Part shown: one piece after another, positions 18,212-27,195 of the stretch
Layout of the letters: each line of letters starts with the position of its first letter
How positions within the stretch are numbered: the stretch's first letter is position 1
Origin: Streptomyces griseicoloratus
GTDB lineage: Bacteria; Actinomycetota; Actinomycetes; Streptomycetales; Streptomycetaceae
Assembly: GCF_014534645.1 (NCBI RefSeq)
Contig: NZ_JACVQF010000200.1
Coordinates: forward strand, 434,001 to 498,000
Direction: 5' to 3'
Length of the DNA stretch: 64,000 nt
Notes under the pieces: generated by a model
Told to the model about the DNA's origin: nothing
Seen by the model: only the letters and a program-made list of their open reading frames with translations
Databases searched by the model: none
Made by a program: the position numbers and the translations under genes

Positions 18212-19546
18212 TCATGCGCCGTCCGCTTCGGTGCGCTGGTAGATGTCGGGAATGCCGTCGGCGTCCGCGTCGAGGTGTTCTTCCTCGGACAGGCGCCGGT
18301 AGACAGCGTTCCTGCGGCGCAGGAGCAGGGTGGCCAGCAGGGCGGCGGTGAGCGAGGCGATGAGGACGGCGGCTTTGACGTGCTCGCCGACGGCGGCCGT
18401 GCCGGGGAAGGCCAGCTCGCCGATGAGCAGGGCGACCGTGAAGCCGATTCCGGCCAGGGCCGCCAGGGCCAACACGTCGGCCCAGGCCAGGTCGGGATTG
18501 AGGCGTGCGCGGGTGAAGCGGGCCGCCATGTACGTTCCGGCGAAGATCCCGAGAGTCTTGCCCGCGACCAGCCCGACGATCACTCCGAGGGGTTCGGGGG
18601 TGGTGAACACCTTGCCCAGTGCGTCGCCGGAGACGCTGACCCCGGCGGCGAACAGCGCGAACAGCGGGACGCACAGGCCGGCGGAGAGCGGGTGCAGCAG
18701 ACGACCGGTGCGTTCTGCCGGTGATTCCTCTTCGTCCCGGTCGCGGACCGTGCGCAGGATCAGGCCCATGGCGACTCCGGCGACGGTGGCGTGGATGCCG
18801 GCGTTGTACAGCAGCGCCCAGATCGCCACTCCGAGTGGCGCATACCACCACCAGCCCCGTACCCGCTGCCTCTGCAGCATGGAGAAGACGACCAGCCCGG
18901 CAATCGCCCCCGCCAACGCCCGGTGATTGATGTCCGAGGTGAAGAAGACGGCGATGACCAGGATCGCGCCGAGGTCGTCGACGACCGCGAGGGTGAGCAG
19001 GAAGGCCCGCAGGGCGGTCGGCAGGTGGGTGGAGATGACCGCCAGGACCGCCAGGGCGAAGGCGATGTCGGTGGCCATCGGCACGGCCCACCCGTCCCTG
19101 CTGCCTCCGCCGGCCGCGACCGTGACGGCGTAGAAGGCAGCGGGTACGGCCATGCCGCACACGGCGGCGATGACGGGCAGCGCCGCGGTGGCGGGGGTGC
19201 GCAGCGAGCCGACCACCATTTCCCGCTTGAGCTCGATCCCCACGACCAGGAAGAAGACGGTCAACAGCCCGTCGGACGTCCAGTGGCCGACCGACAGGTC
19301 CAGTCCCAGCGCGGGTATCCCGAAGTGGAAGTCGCGGATGGTGGTGTAGGCGTCGCTCAGCGGAGTGTTCGCCCATGCCAGCGCGACGACCGCGGCGGCC
19401 AGCAGGACGAGCCCTCCCACCGTCTCGGTGCGCAGGGCCCGGGCCACGGCCTGCCGTTCGGGCCAGGGCGGAAGACCGAGGAACGGGGTACGGGGTGGGG
19501 TGGCGGCCAAGGCGGCGAACCTCCAGGGTGTCGGAGAAATGGGCAC
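18212..19546 (-). CDS. nhaA: Na+/H+ antiporter NhaA
   Basis: 444-residue polytopic antiporter of the NhaA family. Family hallmarks: GLLTVFFLVVGIELKREMV, PMATDIAFALAVLA, and the ion-binding double Asp in LLTLAVVDDLGAILVIA. It exports Na+ (or Li+) in exchange for protons. The C-terminal tail is unusual: HLDADADGIPDIYQR resembles a thrombospondin type 3/dockerin calcium loop. The GTG at 19546 is chosen as the start nearest the first conserved segment; a longer start is possible and the ribosome site is weak. Divergent from a CPA1 antiporter. Confidence 0.92.
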   Translation of the reverse strand: MPISPTPWRFAALAATPPRTPFLGLPPWPERQAVARALRTETVGGLVLLAAAVVALAWANTPLSDAYTTIRDFHFGIPALGLDLSVGHWTSDGLLTVFFLVVGIELKREMVVGSLRTPATAALPVIAAVCGMAVPAAFYAVTVAAGGGSRDGWAVPMATDIAFALAVLAVISTHLPTALRAFLLTLAVVDDLGAILVIAVFFTSDINHRALAGAIAGLVVFSMLQRQRVRGWWWYAPLGVAIWALLYNAGIHATVAGVAMGLILRTVRDRDEEESPAERTGRLLHPLSAGLCVPLFALFAAGVSVSGDALGKVFTTPEPLGVIVGLVAGKTLGIFAGTYMAARFTRARLNPDLAWADVLALAALAGIGFTVALLIGELAFPGTAAVGEHVKAAVLIASLTAALLATLLLRRRNAVYRRLSEEEHLDADADGIPDIYQRTEADGA

Positions 19547-19784
19547 ACGGCCCCGCCGACGCCGACCAGACTTCCCGGCACACCCCGCGCCGTTCTTGAC
19601 GCGTTCTTTACACCCTAACCGCAGCGGACCCGGCGGCCCAGCCCCACCTCTTCCGCCGCGCATCGGCCGCCGGCGAGGAAGGGGGTCGTCGGAGCGCGTA
19701 CCCGGTGACGTACTGGAGCGAGGCACCAGTGGCGACGGGGTACACGCGTGGCCTGAGAGTGATCGCGTCGGGCAGGAGGTCGCA

Positions 19785-21053
19785 GTGACGCTTTCGGACG
19801 GGGTCTACCTCTGTCTGGGCCTGGGTGCGCTGGGGGCTGCTGTGCTGCCCCGGGTGGTGTCCAAACGGCCGTTGTCCCTGCCCATGGTCTTCCTTGCCGC
19901 GGGGGTTCTGATCGAGTTGCTGCCGGTGGGCGTGCCGGCTGTGGATCCCGTTCGTGAGCGCCTGTGGGTCGAGCACACCACCGAGGTGTGTGTGATCGTC
20001 TCGCTGATGGGCGCTGGGCTCGCCATCGACAGGCCCTTCGGGTGGCGCCGGTGGTCCAGTACGTGGCGGTTGCTGGGCATCACGATGCCGCTGACCGTGG
20101 TGGTCGTCGCCCTGCTGGCCTGGGGGCTGCTCGACTGGCCGCCCGCTGCCGCTCTGCTGCTGGGGGCCGTGCTCGCGCCCACGGATCCCGTGCTGGCCGG
20201 TGAGGTGCGCGTGGGCGAGCCGCTCGGTACCGAGGGCGACGAGGACGAGGTGCGGTTCTCCCTGACCAGTGAGGCGGGGCTGAACGACGGCCTCGCCTTT
20301 CCGTTCGTCTACGCGGCGATCGCCCTCGCTGCGGCGGCCGGGACGGGGTGGTCGGCGGACTGGATCGGTTCGTGGGCTCTGACCGACCTGCTGGGCAGGT
20401 GTGCTGTCGGGCTGGCTGTCGGGTGTGCTGTCGGCTGGTTGTTGGGGTGGATGTTCTTCCGGGTGCGCGCGTCGGTATTGCGCCTGTCCGAGTACATGGA
20501 GGGCTTCGTGGCGCTGGGGGCCACCTTCGTGTCGTACGGCGTCGCCGAGGTGCTCCACGGCTACGGTTTCGTGTCCGTGTTCGTGACCGCATGCGTCATC
20601 CGGGCGGCCGAGCGCAGCCACGGCTATCACAAGGTGCTGCACGAGTTCACCGAGCAGATCGAGCGGCTGCTCACGGCCGTGCTGCTGTTCCTGCTCGGCG
20701 GATACCTGGTGGCCGGTGCCCTGTCCGCCCTGACGCCGCTGGGCGCCGTGCTGGGCGTGCTGGTGCTGCTGGTCGTACGGCCGCTGACCGGGTGGTTGGC
20801 ACAGGTGCGGACTGCCATGGGGAAGAAGGAGCGTGCCGTGGTCGCGCTGTTCGGGATCCGGGGCATCGGTTCGCTGTTCTACCTGTCCTACGCCCTGGGG
20901 CAGGACTCCTTCGGCGGGCTGGAACGGGAGCTGTGGGCGATCGTGGCCCTCACCGTGGTGGTCTCGGTGGTGCTGCACGGGGTCATGGCGACCCCGGCCA
21001 TCGGTTACCTGGACCGGCGGCGCGACGGGGCGGAGCTCGACGGCCGGTCGTAG
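19785..21053 (+). CDS. CPA1-family cation:proton antiporter
   Basis: 422 residues, about twelve membrane segments. The family core is visible: LGAVLAPTDPVLAGEV (unwound TM4 region), FSLTSEAGLNDGLAFPFVY with the ND ion-binding pair near residue 165, and the C-terminal FGIRGIGSLFYLSYA segment. NhaP/KefB-like exchangers move Na+ or K+ against H+. GTG start with AGGAGGT just upstream. Together with the divergent nhaA it gives the island two different cation/proton exchangers. Confidence 0.9.
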   Translation: MTLSDGVYLCLGLGALGAAVLPRVVSKRPLSLPMVFLAAGVLIELLPVGVPAVDPVRERLWVEHTTEVCVIVSLMGAGLAIDRPFGWRRWSSTWRLLGITMPLTVVVVALLAWGLLDWPPAAALLLGAVLAPTDPVLAGEVRVGEPLGTEGDEDEVRFSLTSEAGLNDGLAFPFVYAAIALAAAAGTGWSADWIGSWALTDLLGRCAVGLAVGCAVGWLLGWMFFRVRASVLRLSEYMEGFVALGATFVSYGVAEVLHGYGFVSVFVTACVIRAAERSHGYHKVLHEFTEQIERLLTAVLLFLLGGYLVAGALSALTPLGAVLGVLVLLVVRPLTGWLAQVRTAMGKKERAVVALFGIRGIGSLFYLSYALGQDSFGGLERELWAIVALTVVVSVVLHGVMATPAIGYLDRRRDGAELDGRS

Positions 21054-21062
21054 GTGGCAGGC

Positions 21063-21109
21063 GTACGGGCCCGTACCCACCAAGGCGCGAGGTGAGCACG
21101 GGCCCGTAC
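21063..21109. repeat. Pair of GGGCCC-centred palindromes after the antiporter
   Basis: GTACGGGCCCGTAC (21063-21076) is a perfect 14-bp palindrome; ACGGGCCCGTAC recurs at 21098-21109. Each can fold on itself or pair with the other, so the unit may act as the transcription terminator between the antiporter gene and the transposase fragment. Confidence 0.5.
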
Positions 21110-21131
21110 AGGAGCCGGGCCGCGGCGGCGG

Positions 21132-21392
21132 TCAATGGTGCGGGGCCGGCTGGACTCCGGCCTCGGTCCGGTCCCGCAGTCGGCGCCCACCGGTGATGCC
21201 GAAACAGCCCACCACCTGGATGGGAACGTCGCGCCAGGCCACGCCCTTGCGCAGCACGTAGATGATGCCTGCCAACGCCACCCGGTCAGACACGGGAAGG
21301 CGGCCGGGGTACCGGTGCCGACGTTGCTGTCGCGGCGGCAGCGACGCAGCTATGCGGTCCCACGGTTCATCCGGGATGAGATCGGCAGACAC
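21132..21392 (-). pseudogene. IS5-type transposase N-terminal fragment
   Basis: 86 codons match the N-terminal DUF4096-like domain of IS5-family transposases: LIPDEPWDRIAASLPP, HRYPGRLPVSDR, IIYVLRKGVAWRDVP, then a degraded RLRDRTEAGV. A stop follows and the DDE catalytic part is missing. No terminal repeats identified. Confidence 0.8.
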
Positions 21393-21431
21393 ACGCCAGA
21401 CCCTGCCGGCAGAGCCCGTCGTCCCGACCGG

Positions 21432-22688
21432 TCAGCGCGGTTGGGGCCGGGCGGGCCGGGTGCGGTGGGTGACGGCGCTGCGGACTCCCGTCCCGGTGAA
21501 GGCCAGGGCCGCCAGGGAGACCAGGCCCAGCAGCACCAGGCCGATCGCGTACGAGCCGTAGGCGCCGTAGAGCGAGCCCATCACCAGGGGCGGCAGGAAG
21601 CCGCCCAGGCCGCCGGCGGCACCGACGACGCCGGTGACCGCACCGACCTGCTCGGCCGGGGCCAGCAGGGCCACGAGGGCGAAGACGGCTCCGCTGCCCG
21701 CGCCGAGCGCGGCCGCCATGGCGAGGAACGCGATCGTGGCGGTCGGCGCGAGCGACGGGGTCAGGGACTGGACGAACGCTGCGGTGATCACCACGGCCAG
21801 CGTGGCGGTGAGCACGCGTACCGGGCCGAACCGGTCCGACAGCCAGCCGCCGGCCGGCCGCATCACCACCGCCAGCAGGACGAACCCCGCCATCCGGTTC
21901 GCGGCGTCCGCCTGGGCCAGGCCGTAGCCGGTCTTCAGATACGTGGGCAGGTAGACGGAGAAGGCGACGTAGCCGCCGAAGGCCACGGCGTACAGGGCGG
22001 ACGCCTGCCAGGTGATCGGCAGCCTGCAGGCCCTGCCCATCCGGCGGAGCAGCGGCTCGGCCGGCACGGTGCGTCCAGGTGCGTCCCGCAGCACCAGACC
22101 GGCGACGACGGCGTACGCGGCGAGTACGCCCGCGGTGATCAGGAATGGGTTCGCCATGCCGTGGGCGTCGACCAGGCGGACCGTCGTCAGCGCACTGATC
22201 GCGGTGCCGCCCATGCCCATGCCGAAGACGCCGATGGCCAGCCCGCGCCGCCGCGGCGGGAACCATGCGCTGACGAAGGGCACGCCGACGGCGAACGCGG
22301 TGCCGCCGACGCCCAGGAAGAAGCCGCCCGCCAGGAGCGCGGGGAGCGAGGAGTGTCCGAGCAGGCCCAGGTGGAGCACCGGGAGGGTGGTGACGGCCGA
22401 CACGAGCGGGAACATCACCCGTCCGCCGAAGCGGTCGGTCAGCGCCCCGACGGGTACGCGCCCGAGCGACCCGACGATGACGGGCACCGCCACCAGCAAC
22501 GACTGCTCGAACGCGGACAGTCCCAGACTGTCCTCGAACCGCGGGGCGAGCGGGCTCAGCAGCGCCCACGCCCAGAAGTCGACGGCGAAACCGGCCGTGG
22601 CCACACCCAGCATCAGCCACGCCCGCCCGGACACCCGCGCGCCGTCCTGCGCCGGCGGTTCCTGCTTCCTTCTCGACGGCTCCTGCAT
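21432..22688 (-). CDS. narK: Nitrate/nitrite MFS transporter NarK
   Basis: 418-residue major facilitator with about twelve membrane segments. The nitrate signature glycine stretches are recognisable: AGGFFLGVGGTAFAVGV and GVVGAAGGLGGFLPP, with the conserved TM2 Arg in GRVPVGALTDRFGGR. NarK proteins import nitrate and/or export nitrite, feeding the narGHJI enzyme encoded just downstream on the other strand. ATG at 22688 preceded by GAAGGGA; a GTG 36 bases upstream is the alternative. The divergent gap contains a perfect GGGCCG-NN-CGGCCC palindrome. Confidence 0.9.
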   Translation of the reverse strand: MQEPSRRKQEPPAQDGARVSGRAWLMLGVATAGFAVDFWAWALLSPLAPRFEDSLGLSAFEQSLLVAVPVIVGSLGRVPVGALTDRFGGRVMFPLVSAVTTLPVLHLGLLGHSSLPALLAGGFFLGVGGTAFAVGVPFVSAWFPPRRRGLAIGVFGMGMGGTAISALTTVRLVDAHGMANPFLITAGVLAAYAVVAGLVLRDAPGRTVPAEPLLRRMGRACRLPITWQASALYAVAFGGYVAFSVYLPTYLKTGYGLAQADAANRMAGFVLLAVVMRPAGGWLSDRFGPVRVLTATLAVVITAAFVQSLTPSLAPTATIAFLAMAAALGAGSGAVFALVALLAPAEQVGAVTGVVGAAGGLGGFLPPLVMGSLYGAYGSYAIGLVLLGLVSLAALAFTGTGVRSAVTHRTRPARPQPR

Positions 22689-22893
22689 GCCGCCTGTCCC
22701 TTCGCTCGCGCTGTGGTCCGGCACGGGGATCGCCCCGGGCCGCGGGCTGCCCTTTCACCGACCCGGCAGCCCGCTGCCACTGTCCTCGGCCGGACGCGCG
22801 GGCCACGAGGGCCGGGGGTCCCGGCGGCCGGGCCCCACGGTCCCGCTCGCCGCACCGGGGGGCATACCGAATGCCCGTAGCAGGGGAACAAGG

Positions 22894-22907
22894 GGGCCGA
22901 CCGGCCC
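22894..22907. promoter_or_regulatory. GGGCCG-AC-CGGCCC palindrome (candidate DevR/OsdR box)
   Basis: Perfect 14-bp palindrome in the narK/PPOX divergent gap, 36 bp before the PPOX start. The same motif recurs upstream of hmp and the response-regulator gene, and it resembles the GGGxCTTnnGGCCC-type DevR sites. Confidence 0.6.
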
Positions 22908-22942
22908 TAACGGTGGGCGGGGCGGGCGGGGAGGATGGGGGG

Positions 22943-23365
22943 ATGTTGGAGAAAGACGGCTTTCGCCCGCTGGACCGGCAGGAGTGCCTGCGGCTGCTGG
23001 CCAAGGTGCCGGTCGGCCGCGTCGTGTACACGCGCCAGGCGCTCCCCGCGGTGCTGCCGGTGAACTTCGCCCTGGACGCGGACGCGTCCGTGCTGCTGCG
23101 CACCTCGGCGCGGTCGGACCTGGTCCGCGCCGTCGACGGTTTCGTGGTCGCCTTCGAGGCGGACGAGTTCGACGCCGTGAGCCGGTCCGGCTGGAGCGTG
23201 GTCGTCACCGGACGGGCCACCGTGGTGACCGATCCGGGCGAGCACGAGCGGCTGCTGCGCACCGGTCCGCGTTCCTGGATGCCCATCCACGAGGACGTCT
23301 TCGTCCGGATCGAGTCGGAGATGGTCACCGGGCGGGAACTCACCGACCCGCACGGCACCGGATGA
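22943..23365 (+). CDS. PPOX-fold flavin/F420-binding protein
   Basis: 140 residues of the pyridoxamine 5'-phosphate oxidase-like split-barrel: RLLAKVPVGRVVYTRQALPAV, NFALDADASVLLRTS, FEADEFDAVSRSGWSVVVTGRA in pieces. Small actinobacterial members of this group bind FMN or F420 and are often part of dormancy/hypoxia regulons. ATG follows GGGGAGGA. Upstream of narG on the same strand with 130 bp between; narK is divergent. Exact substrate unknown. Confidence 0.88.
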   Translation: MLEKDGFRPLDRQECLRLLAKVPVGRVVYTRQALPAVLPVNFALDADASVLLRTSARSDLVRAVDGFVVAFEADEFDAVSRSGWSVVVTGRATVVTDPGEHERLLRTGPRSWMPIHEDVFVRIESEMVTGRELTDPHGTG

Positions 23366-23389
23366 GCGGCGGCCGGCCTCGCCGGGGAT

Positions 23390-23438
23390 GGGGCCGATGG
23401 TCCCCGACCGGGCCGGCAGGACAGGGCCTTCGGGGACC
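23390..23438. promoter_or_regulatory. narG upstream region with two imperfect DevR-like boxes
   Basis: GGGGCCGATGGTCCCC (23390-23405) and GGGCCTTCGGGGACC (23424-23438) lie 58-106 bp before the narG start. Both are imperfect versions of the GGGCCG-NN-CGGCCC motif found at neighbouring promoters. Suggestive rather than certain. Confidence 0.4.
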
Positions 23439-23495
23439 GGGCGGGGGGCGTTCGGCCCAGGGAACGCCCGGTGGCGGCCTCGTAGGTTTCCCGCC

Positions 23496-26400
23496 ATGGA
23501 GAACGAAGAGAACACACGGCAGCGGGAGCAACGCCCGGAACGGGACTGGCCGTTGGCCGCCCGCCGGCTGCTGACCCGTGGCGAGGTCTCCGCCGACGGG
23601 CGGGCCGTGTTCGGCGAGAACGACGGCAGGTGGGAGGGCTTCTACCGGAGCCGCTGGGCCCACGACAAGGTGGTGCGCTCCACGCACGGCGTGAACTGCA
23701 CCGGTTCCTGCTCGTGGCTGGTGTACGTCAAGGACGGCATCATCACCTGGGAGCACCAGGCCACCGACTACCCGTCGATCGGCGCGGACTGCCCCGAGTA
23801 CGAGCCGCGCGGCTGCCCGCGCGGTGCCTCGTTCTCCTGGTACACGTACTCCCCCAGCCGGGTCCGCCACCCCTACGTCCGGGGCACGCTGCTGGAGATG
23901 TGGCGGGAGGCCAGGAACCGGCTCGGCGACCCCGTGGCGGCGTGGGCCGAGATCACCGGCGACCCGGCGAAGGCACGGGCGTACAAGCGTGCCCGGGGCA
24001 AGGGCGGCCTGGTGCGCGCCGGCTGGGAGGAGGTGACCGAGCTGGTCGCCGCCGCCCACGTCCACACCGTCAAGGCGTACGGCCCGGACCGGGTGGCGGG
24101 CTTCTCGCCGATCCCGGCGATGTCGATGGCGTCGTTCGCGGCCGGCTCCCGGTTCATGTCGCTGATCGGCGGCACGCTGCTGTCGTTCTACGACTGGTAC
24201 GCGGACCTGCCGGTCGCCTCCCCGCAGGTGTTCGGCGACCAGACGGACGTGCCGGAGGCGGCCGACTGGTGGAACGCGGGCTACCTGGTCATGTGGGGTT
24301 CCAACATCCCGGTCACCCGCACCCCGGACGCCCACTTCCTCACCGAGAGCCGCTACAACGGCACGAAGGTCGTCGCGGTCAGTCCCGACTACGCGGACAA
24401 CGTGAAGTTCGCCGACGAGTGGCTGGCCCCGCACCCGGGCACCGACGGGGCCCTGGCGATGGCCATGGGGCATGTGATCCTGCGCGAGTTCCTCGTCGAC
24501 CGCGACGTGCCCTACTTCCGCGACTACCTGCGGACGTACACGGACGCCCCGTTCCTGGTGACGCTGCGGGAGAGCGACCACGGGCTGGTCCCGGACGGGT
24601 TCCTGACCGCGGCCGACCTGGGCCGTGCGGAGGAGCACGCGGAGTTCAAGACGGTGCTGCTGGACCGGGCCACCGGGGAGGCGGTGGTCCCCGGCGGCTC
24701 GCTCGGCTTCCGGTGGGGGGAGGCCGGGCAGGGCCGCTGGAACCTGGATCTCGGGGACGTCGAGCCCGAGCTGAGTCTTCTCGACTCGGCCGAGGAGAGG
24801 GTGCGGGTGGCGCTCCCCCGCTTCGACGAGGGCGCCACCGAGGGCGGCTCGGTGATGGTGCGCGGGGTGCCGGCGCGGCGCCTCGGCGGCCGGCTCGTCA
24901 CCACCGTCTTCGACCTGATGCTCGCCCAGTACGGGGTGGCCCGGCCCGGTCTGCCCGGCGTCTGGCCGCTCGCGTACGACGACGCGTCCCAGCCGTACAC
25001 GCCGGCGTGGCAGGAGACCATCACCTCGGTGCCGGCCAAGCAGGCCGCGCGGATCGCCCGGGAGTTCGCCCGCAACGCCGAGCGGACGAACGGCCGCTCG
25101 ATGATCGCCATGGGGGCGGGCACCAACCACTGGTTCCACTCCGACACCATCTACCGGGCGTTCCTGGCGCTGACCACGATGACCGGCTGTCAGGGCGTCA
25201 ACGGCGGCGGCTGGGCCCACTACGTCGGGCAGGAGAAGGTCCGGCCGCTGACCGGCTTCCAGCACCTGGCGTTCGCCTTCGACTGGCAGCGGCCCACCCG
25301 GCACATGGCGGGCACCTCCTACTGGTACCTGAACACCGGCCAGTGGCGCTACGAGGCCTTCGGTCCCGGGGAGCTGGCCTCGCCGCTCGGCGAGGGCAGG
25401 TTCAGGGGCAGGGCGTTCGCGGACTGTCTCGCGCAGGCCGTGCGGCTGGGCTGGACGCCGGGCCACCCAGGCTTCGACCGCAACCCGCTGGACCTGGCCG
25501 ACGAGGCCGCGGCCCGGGGACGCGGTGTCGCCGAGCACATCGTGGACGAACTGAAGTCCGGGCGGCTTCGGTTCGCCGCCGAGGACCCGGACGACCCGGC
25601 CAACTTCCCCCGTGTACTGACCGTGTGGCGGGCCAACCTGCTGGGCTCCTCCGGGAAGGGCAACGAGTACTTCCTGCGCCACCTGCTGGGCACGGACGCG
25701 GCGGTCCGCTCCGCGGAAACCCCGCCCGGTGAGCGGCCCGAGGAGGTGGTGTGGCGTGAGGAGGCCCCCGAGGGCAGGCTCGACCTGCTGGTCACCATGG
25801 ACTTCCGGATGACCTCCACCGGCCTGCTGGCCGACGTGGTCCTGCCGGCCGCGACCTGGTACGAGAAGGACGACCTGTCCAGCACGGACATGCACCCGTT
25901 CGTGCACGCCTTCACCCCGGCCATCGCCCCGCCCTGGCAGGCCCGCACCGACTACGACACCTTCCTGGGCGTCGCCGACCGGTTCAGCGAGCTGGCCGCA
26001 GAGCACCTGGGCACCCGCACCGACGTCCTGGCCGTCCCCCTCACGCACGACACCCCGGACGAACTCGCCCAGCCGGGCGGGGTGGTGCGGGACTGGAGGA
26101 CCGGCGAGTGCGAGCCGGTGCCGGGCCGCACGATGCCCAAGCTGGTCGTCGTCGAGCGCGACTACGCCGCCGTGGGCGAGAAGATCCGCGCCGTCGGCCC
26201 GCTGCTGGACACTCTCGGCACCACCACCAAGGGCGTCACCGTCCACCCGGACCGGGAGATCGAGGAGCTGCGGCGCCGCTGCGGCACCGTGCCGTCCGGG
26301 GCCGGCGCCGGACGGCCCTCCCTGGCCACCGCGAGCGACATGTGCGAGGCGATCCTCGCGCTGTCCGGCACCACCAACGGCCGCCTGGCGACCGAGGGTT

Positions 26401-27194
26401 TCCGCGAGCTGGAGCGGCAGACCGGCAGTGAGGGCCTGGTGGAGCTGGCCGCCGAGCGCGAGGCCGAGCGGATCACCTTCGCCGACACCCGCACGCAGCC
26501 GCGCGCGGTGCTGACCTCGTACGAGTGGTCGGGCTCCGAGTCGGGCGGGCGCCGCTACTCCCCGTTCGTCATCAACGTCGAGCACAAGAAGCCCTGGCAC
26601 ACCCTCACCGGCCGCCAGCACTTCTTCGTCCAGCACGACTGGATGGCCGAGCTGGGTGAGCAACTGCCCGTCTACCGGCCCCCGCTGAACGCGATCCGGC
26701 ACTACGGCGACGAGCACCTGCACGAGGACGGTCGCGCCGAGGTGACCGTGCGCTACCTGACACCGCACTCCAAGTGGTCGATCCACTCCGAGTACCAGGA
26801 CAACGCCTACATGCTGGCGCTGTCCCGGGGCGGCCCGGTGATCTGGATGTCCACCGCGGACGCCGAGAGGATCGGCGTCACGGACAACGACTGGATCGAG
26901 GCGTACAACCGCAACGGCGTCGTCACCGCCCGAGCGGTGGTCACCCACCGGATGCCAAAGGGCACGGTGTACATGTACCACGCCAAGGACCGCACGGTGA
27001 ACGTGCCGAAGACCGAGGTCAGCGGCAGGCGCGGCGGCATCCACAACTCGCTGACCCGTCTTCTGGTCAAGCCCACCCATCTGGCGGGCGGCTACGCCCA
27101 GTTCACCTACGCCTTCAACTACTACGGCCCCACCGGCAACCAGCGTGACGAGGTCACCGTCATCCGGCGCCGCAGCCGGCGAGTGGAGTACTGA
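23496..27194 (+). CDS. narG: Respiratory nitrate reductase alpha subunit
   Basis: 1232-residue molybdenum (bis-MGD) catalytic subunit that reduces nitrate to nitrite on the cytoplasmic side. The N-terminal FS0 cluster ligands are present as H64, C68, C72 and C107 in THGVNCTGSCSW and PRGCPRGASF; the Mo ligand Asp lies in NIPVTRTPDAHFLTESRY; GTNHWFHSDTIYRAFLAL and the C-terminal TGRQHFFVQHDWM are family segments. No Tat signal, as in cytoplasm-facing NarG. First gene of a tightly spaced narGHJI operon. The organism may carry other nar sets; this copy sits in the nar2-like hypoxia context. Confidence 0.97.
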   Translation: MENEENTRQREQRPERDWPLAARRLLTRGEVSADGRAVFGENDGRWEGFYRSRWAHDKVVRSTHGVNCTGSCSWLVYVKDGIITWEHQATDYPSIGADCPEYEPRGCPRGASFSWYTYSPSRVRHPYVRGTLLEMWREARNRLGDPVAAWAEITGDPAKARAYKRARGKGGLVRAGWEEVTELVAAAHVHTVKAYGPDRVAGFSPIPAMSMASFAAGSRFMSLIGGTLLSFYDWYADLPVASPQVFGDQTDVPEAADWWNAGYLVMWGSNIPVTRTPDAHFLTESRYNGTKVVAVSPDYADNVKFADEWLAPHPGTDGALAMAMGHVILREFLVDRDVPYFRDYLRTYTDAPFLVTLRESDHGLVPDGFLTAADLGRAEEHAEFKTVLLDRATGEAVVPGGSLGFRWGEAGQGRWNLDLGDVEPELSLLDSAEERVRVALPRFDEGATEGGSVMVRGVPARRLGGRLVTTVFDLMLAQYGVARPGLPGVWPLAYDDASQPYTPAWQETITSVPAKQAARIAREFARNAERTNGRSMIAMGAGTNHWFHSDTIYRAFLALTTMTGCQGVNGGGWAHYVGQEKVRPLTGFQHLAFAFDWQRPTRHMAGTSYWYLNTGQWRYEAFGPGELASPLGEGRFRGRAFADCLAQAVRLGWTPGHPGFDRNPLDLADEAAARGRGVAEHIVDELKSGRLRFAAEDPDDPANFPRVLTVWRANLLGSSGKGNEYFLRHLLGTDAAVRSAETPPGERPEEVVWREEAPEGRLDLLVTMDFRMTSTGLLADVVLPAATWYEKDDLSSTDMHPFVHAFTPAIAPPWQARTDYDTFLGVADRFSELAAEHLGTRTDVLAVPLTHDTPDELAQPGGVVRDWRTGECEPVPGRTMPKLVVVERDYAAVGEKIRAVGPLLDTLGTTTKGVTVHPDREIEELRRRCGTVPSGAGAGRPSLATASDMCEAILALSGTTNGRLATEGFRELERQTGSEGLVELAAEREAERITFADTRTQPRAVLTSYEWSGSESGGRRYSPFVINVEHKKPWHTLTGRQHFFVQHDWMAELGEQLPVYRPPLNAIRHYGDEHLHEDGRAEVTVRYLTPHSKWSIHSEYQDNAYMLALSRGGPVIWMSTADAERIGVTDNDWIEAYNRNGVVTARAVVTHRMPKGTVYMYHAKDRTVNVPKTEVSGRRGGIHNSLTRLLVKPTHLAGGYAQFTYAFNYYGPTGNQRDEVTVIRRRSRRVEY

Positions 27195-27195
27195 G

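Noticed and set aside
21063-21109. GGGCCC palindromes as additional DevR/OsdR boxes
   Set aside because: They lack the GGGCCG-NN-CGGCCC spacing and lie downstream of the antiporter gene; a terminator role fits better.
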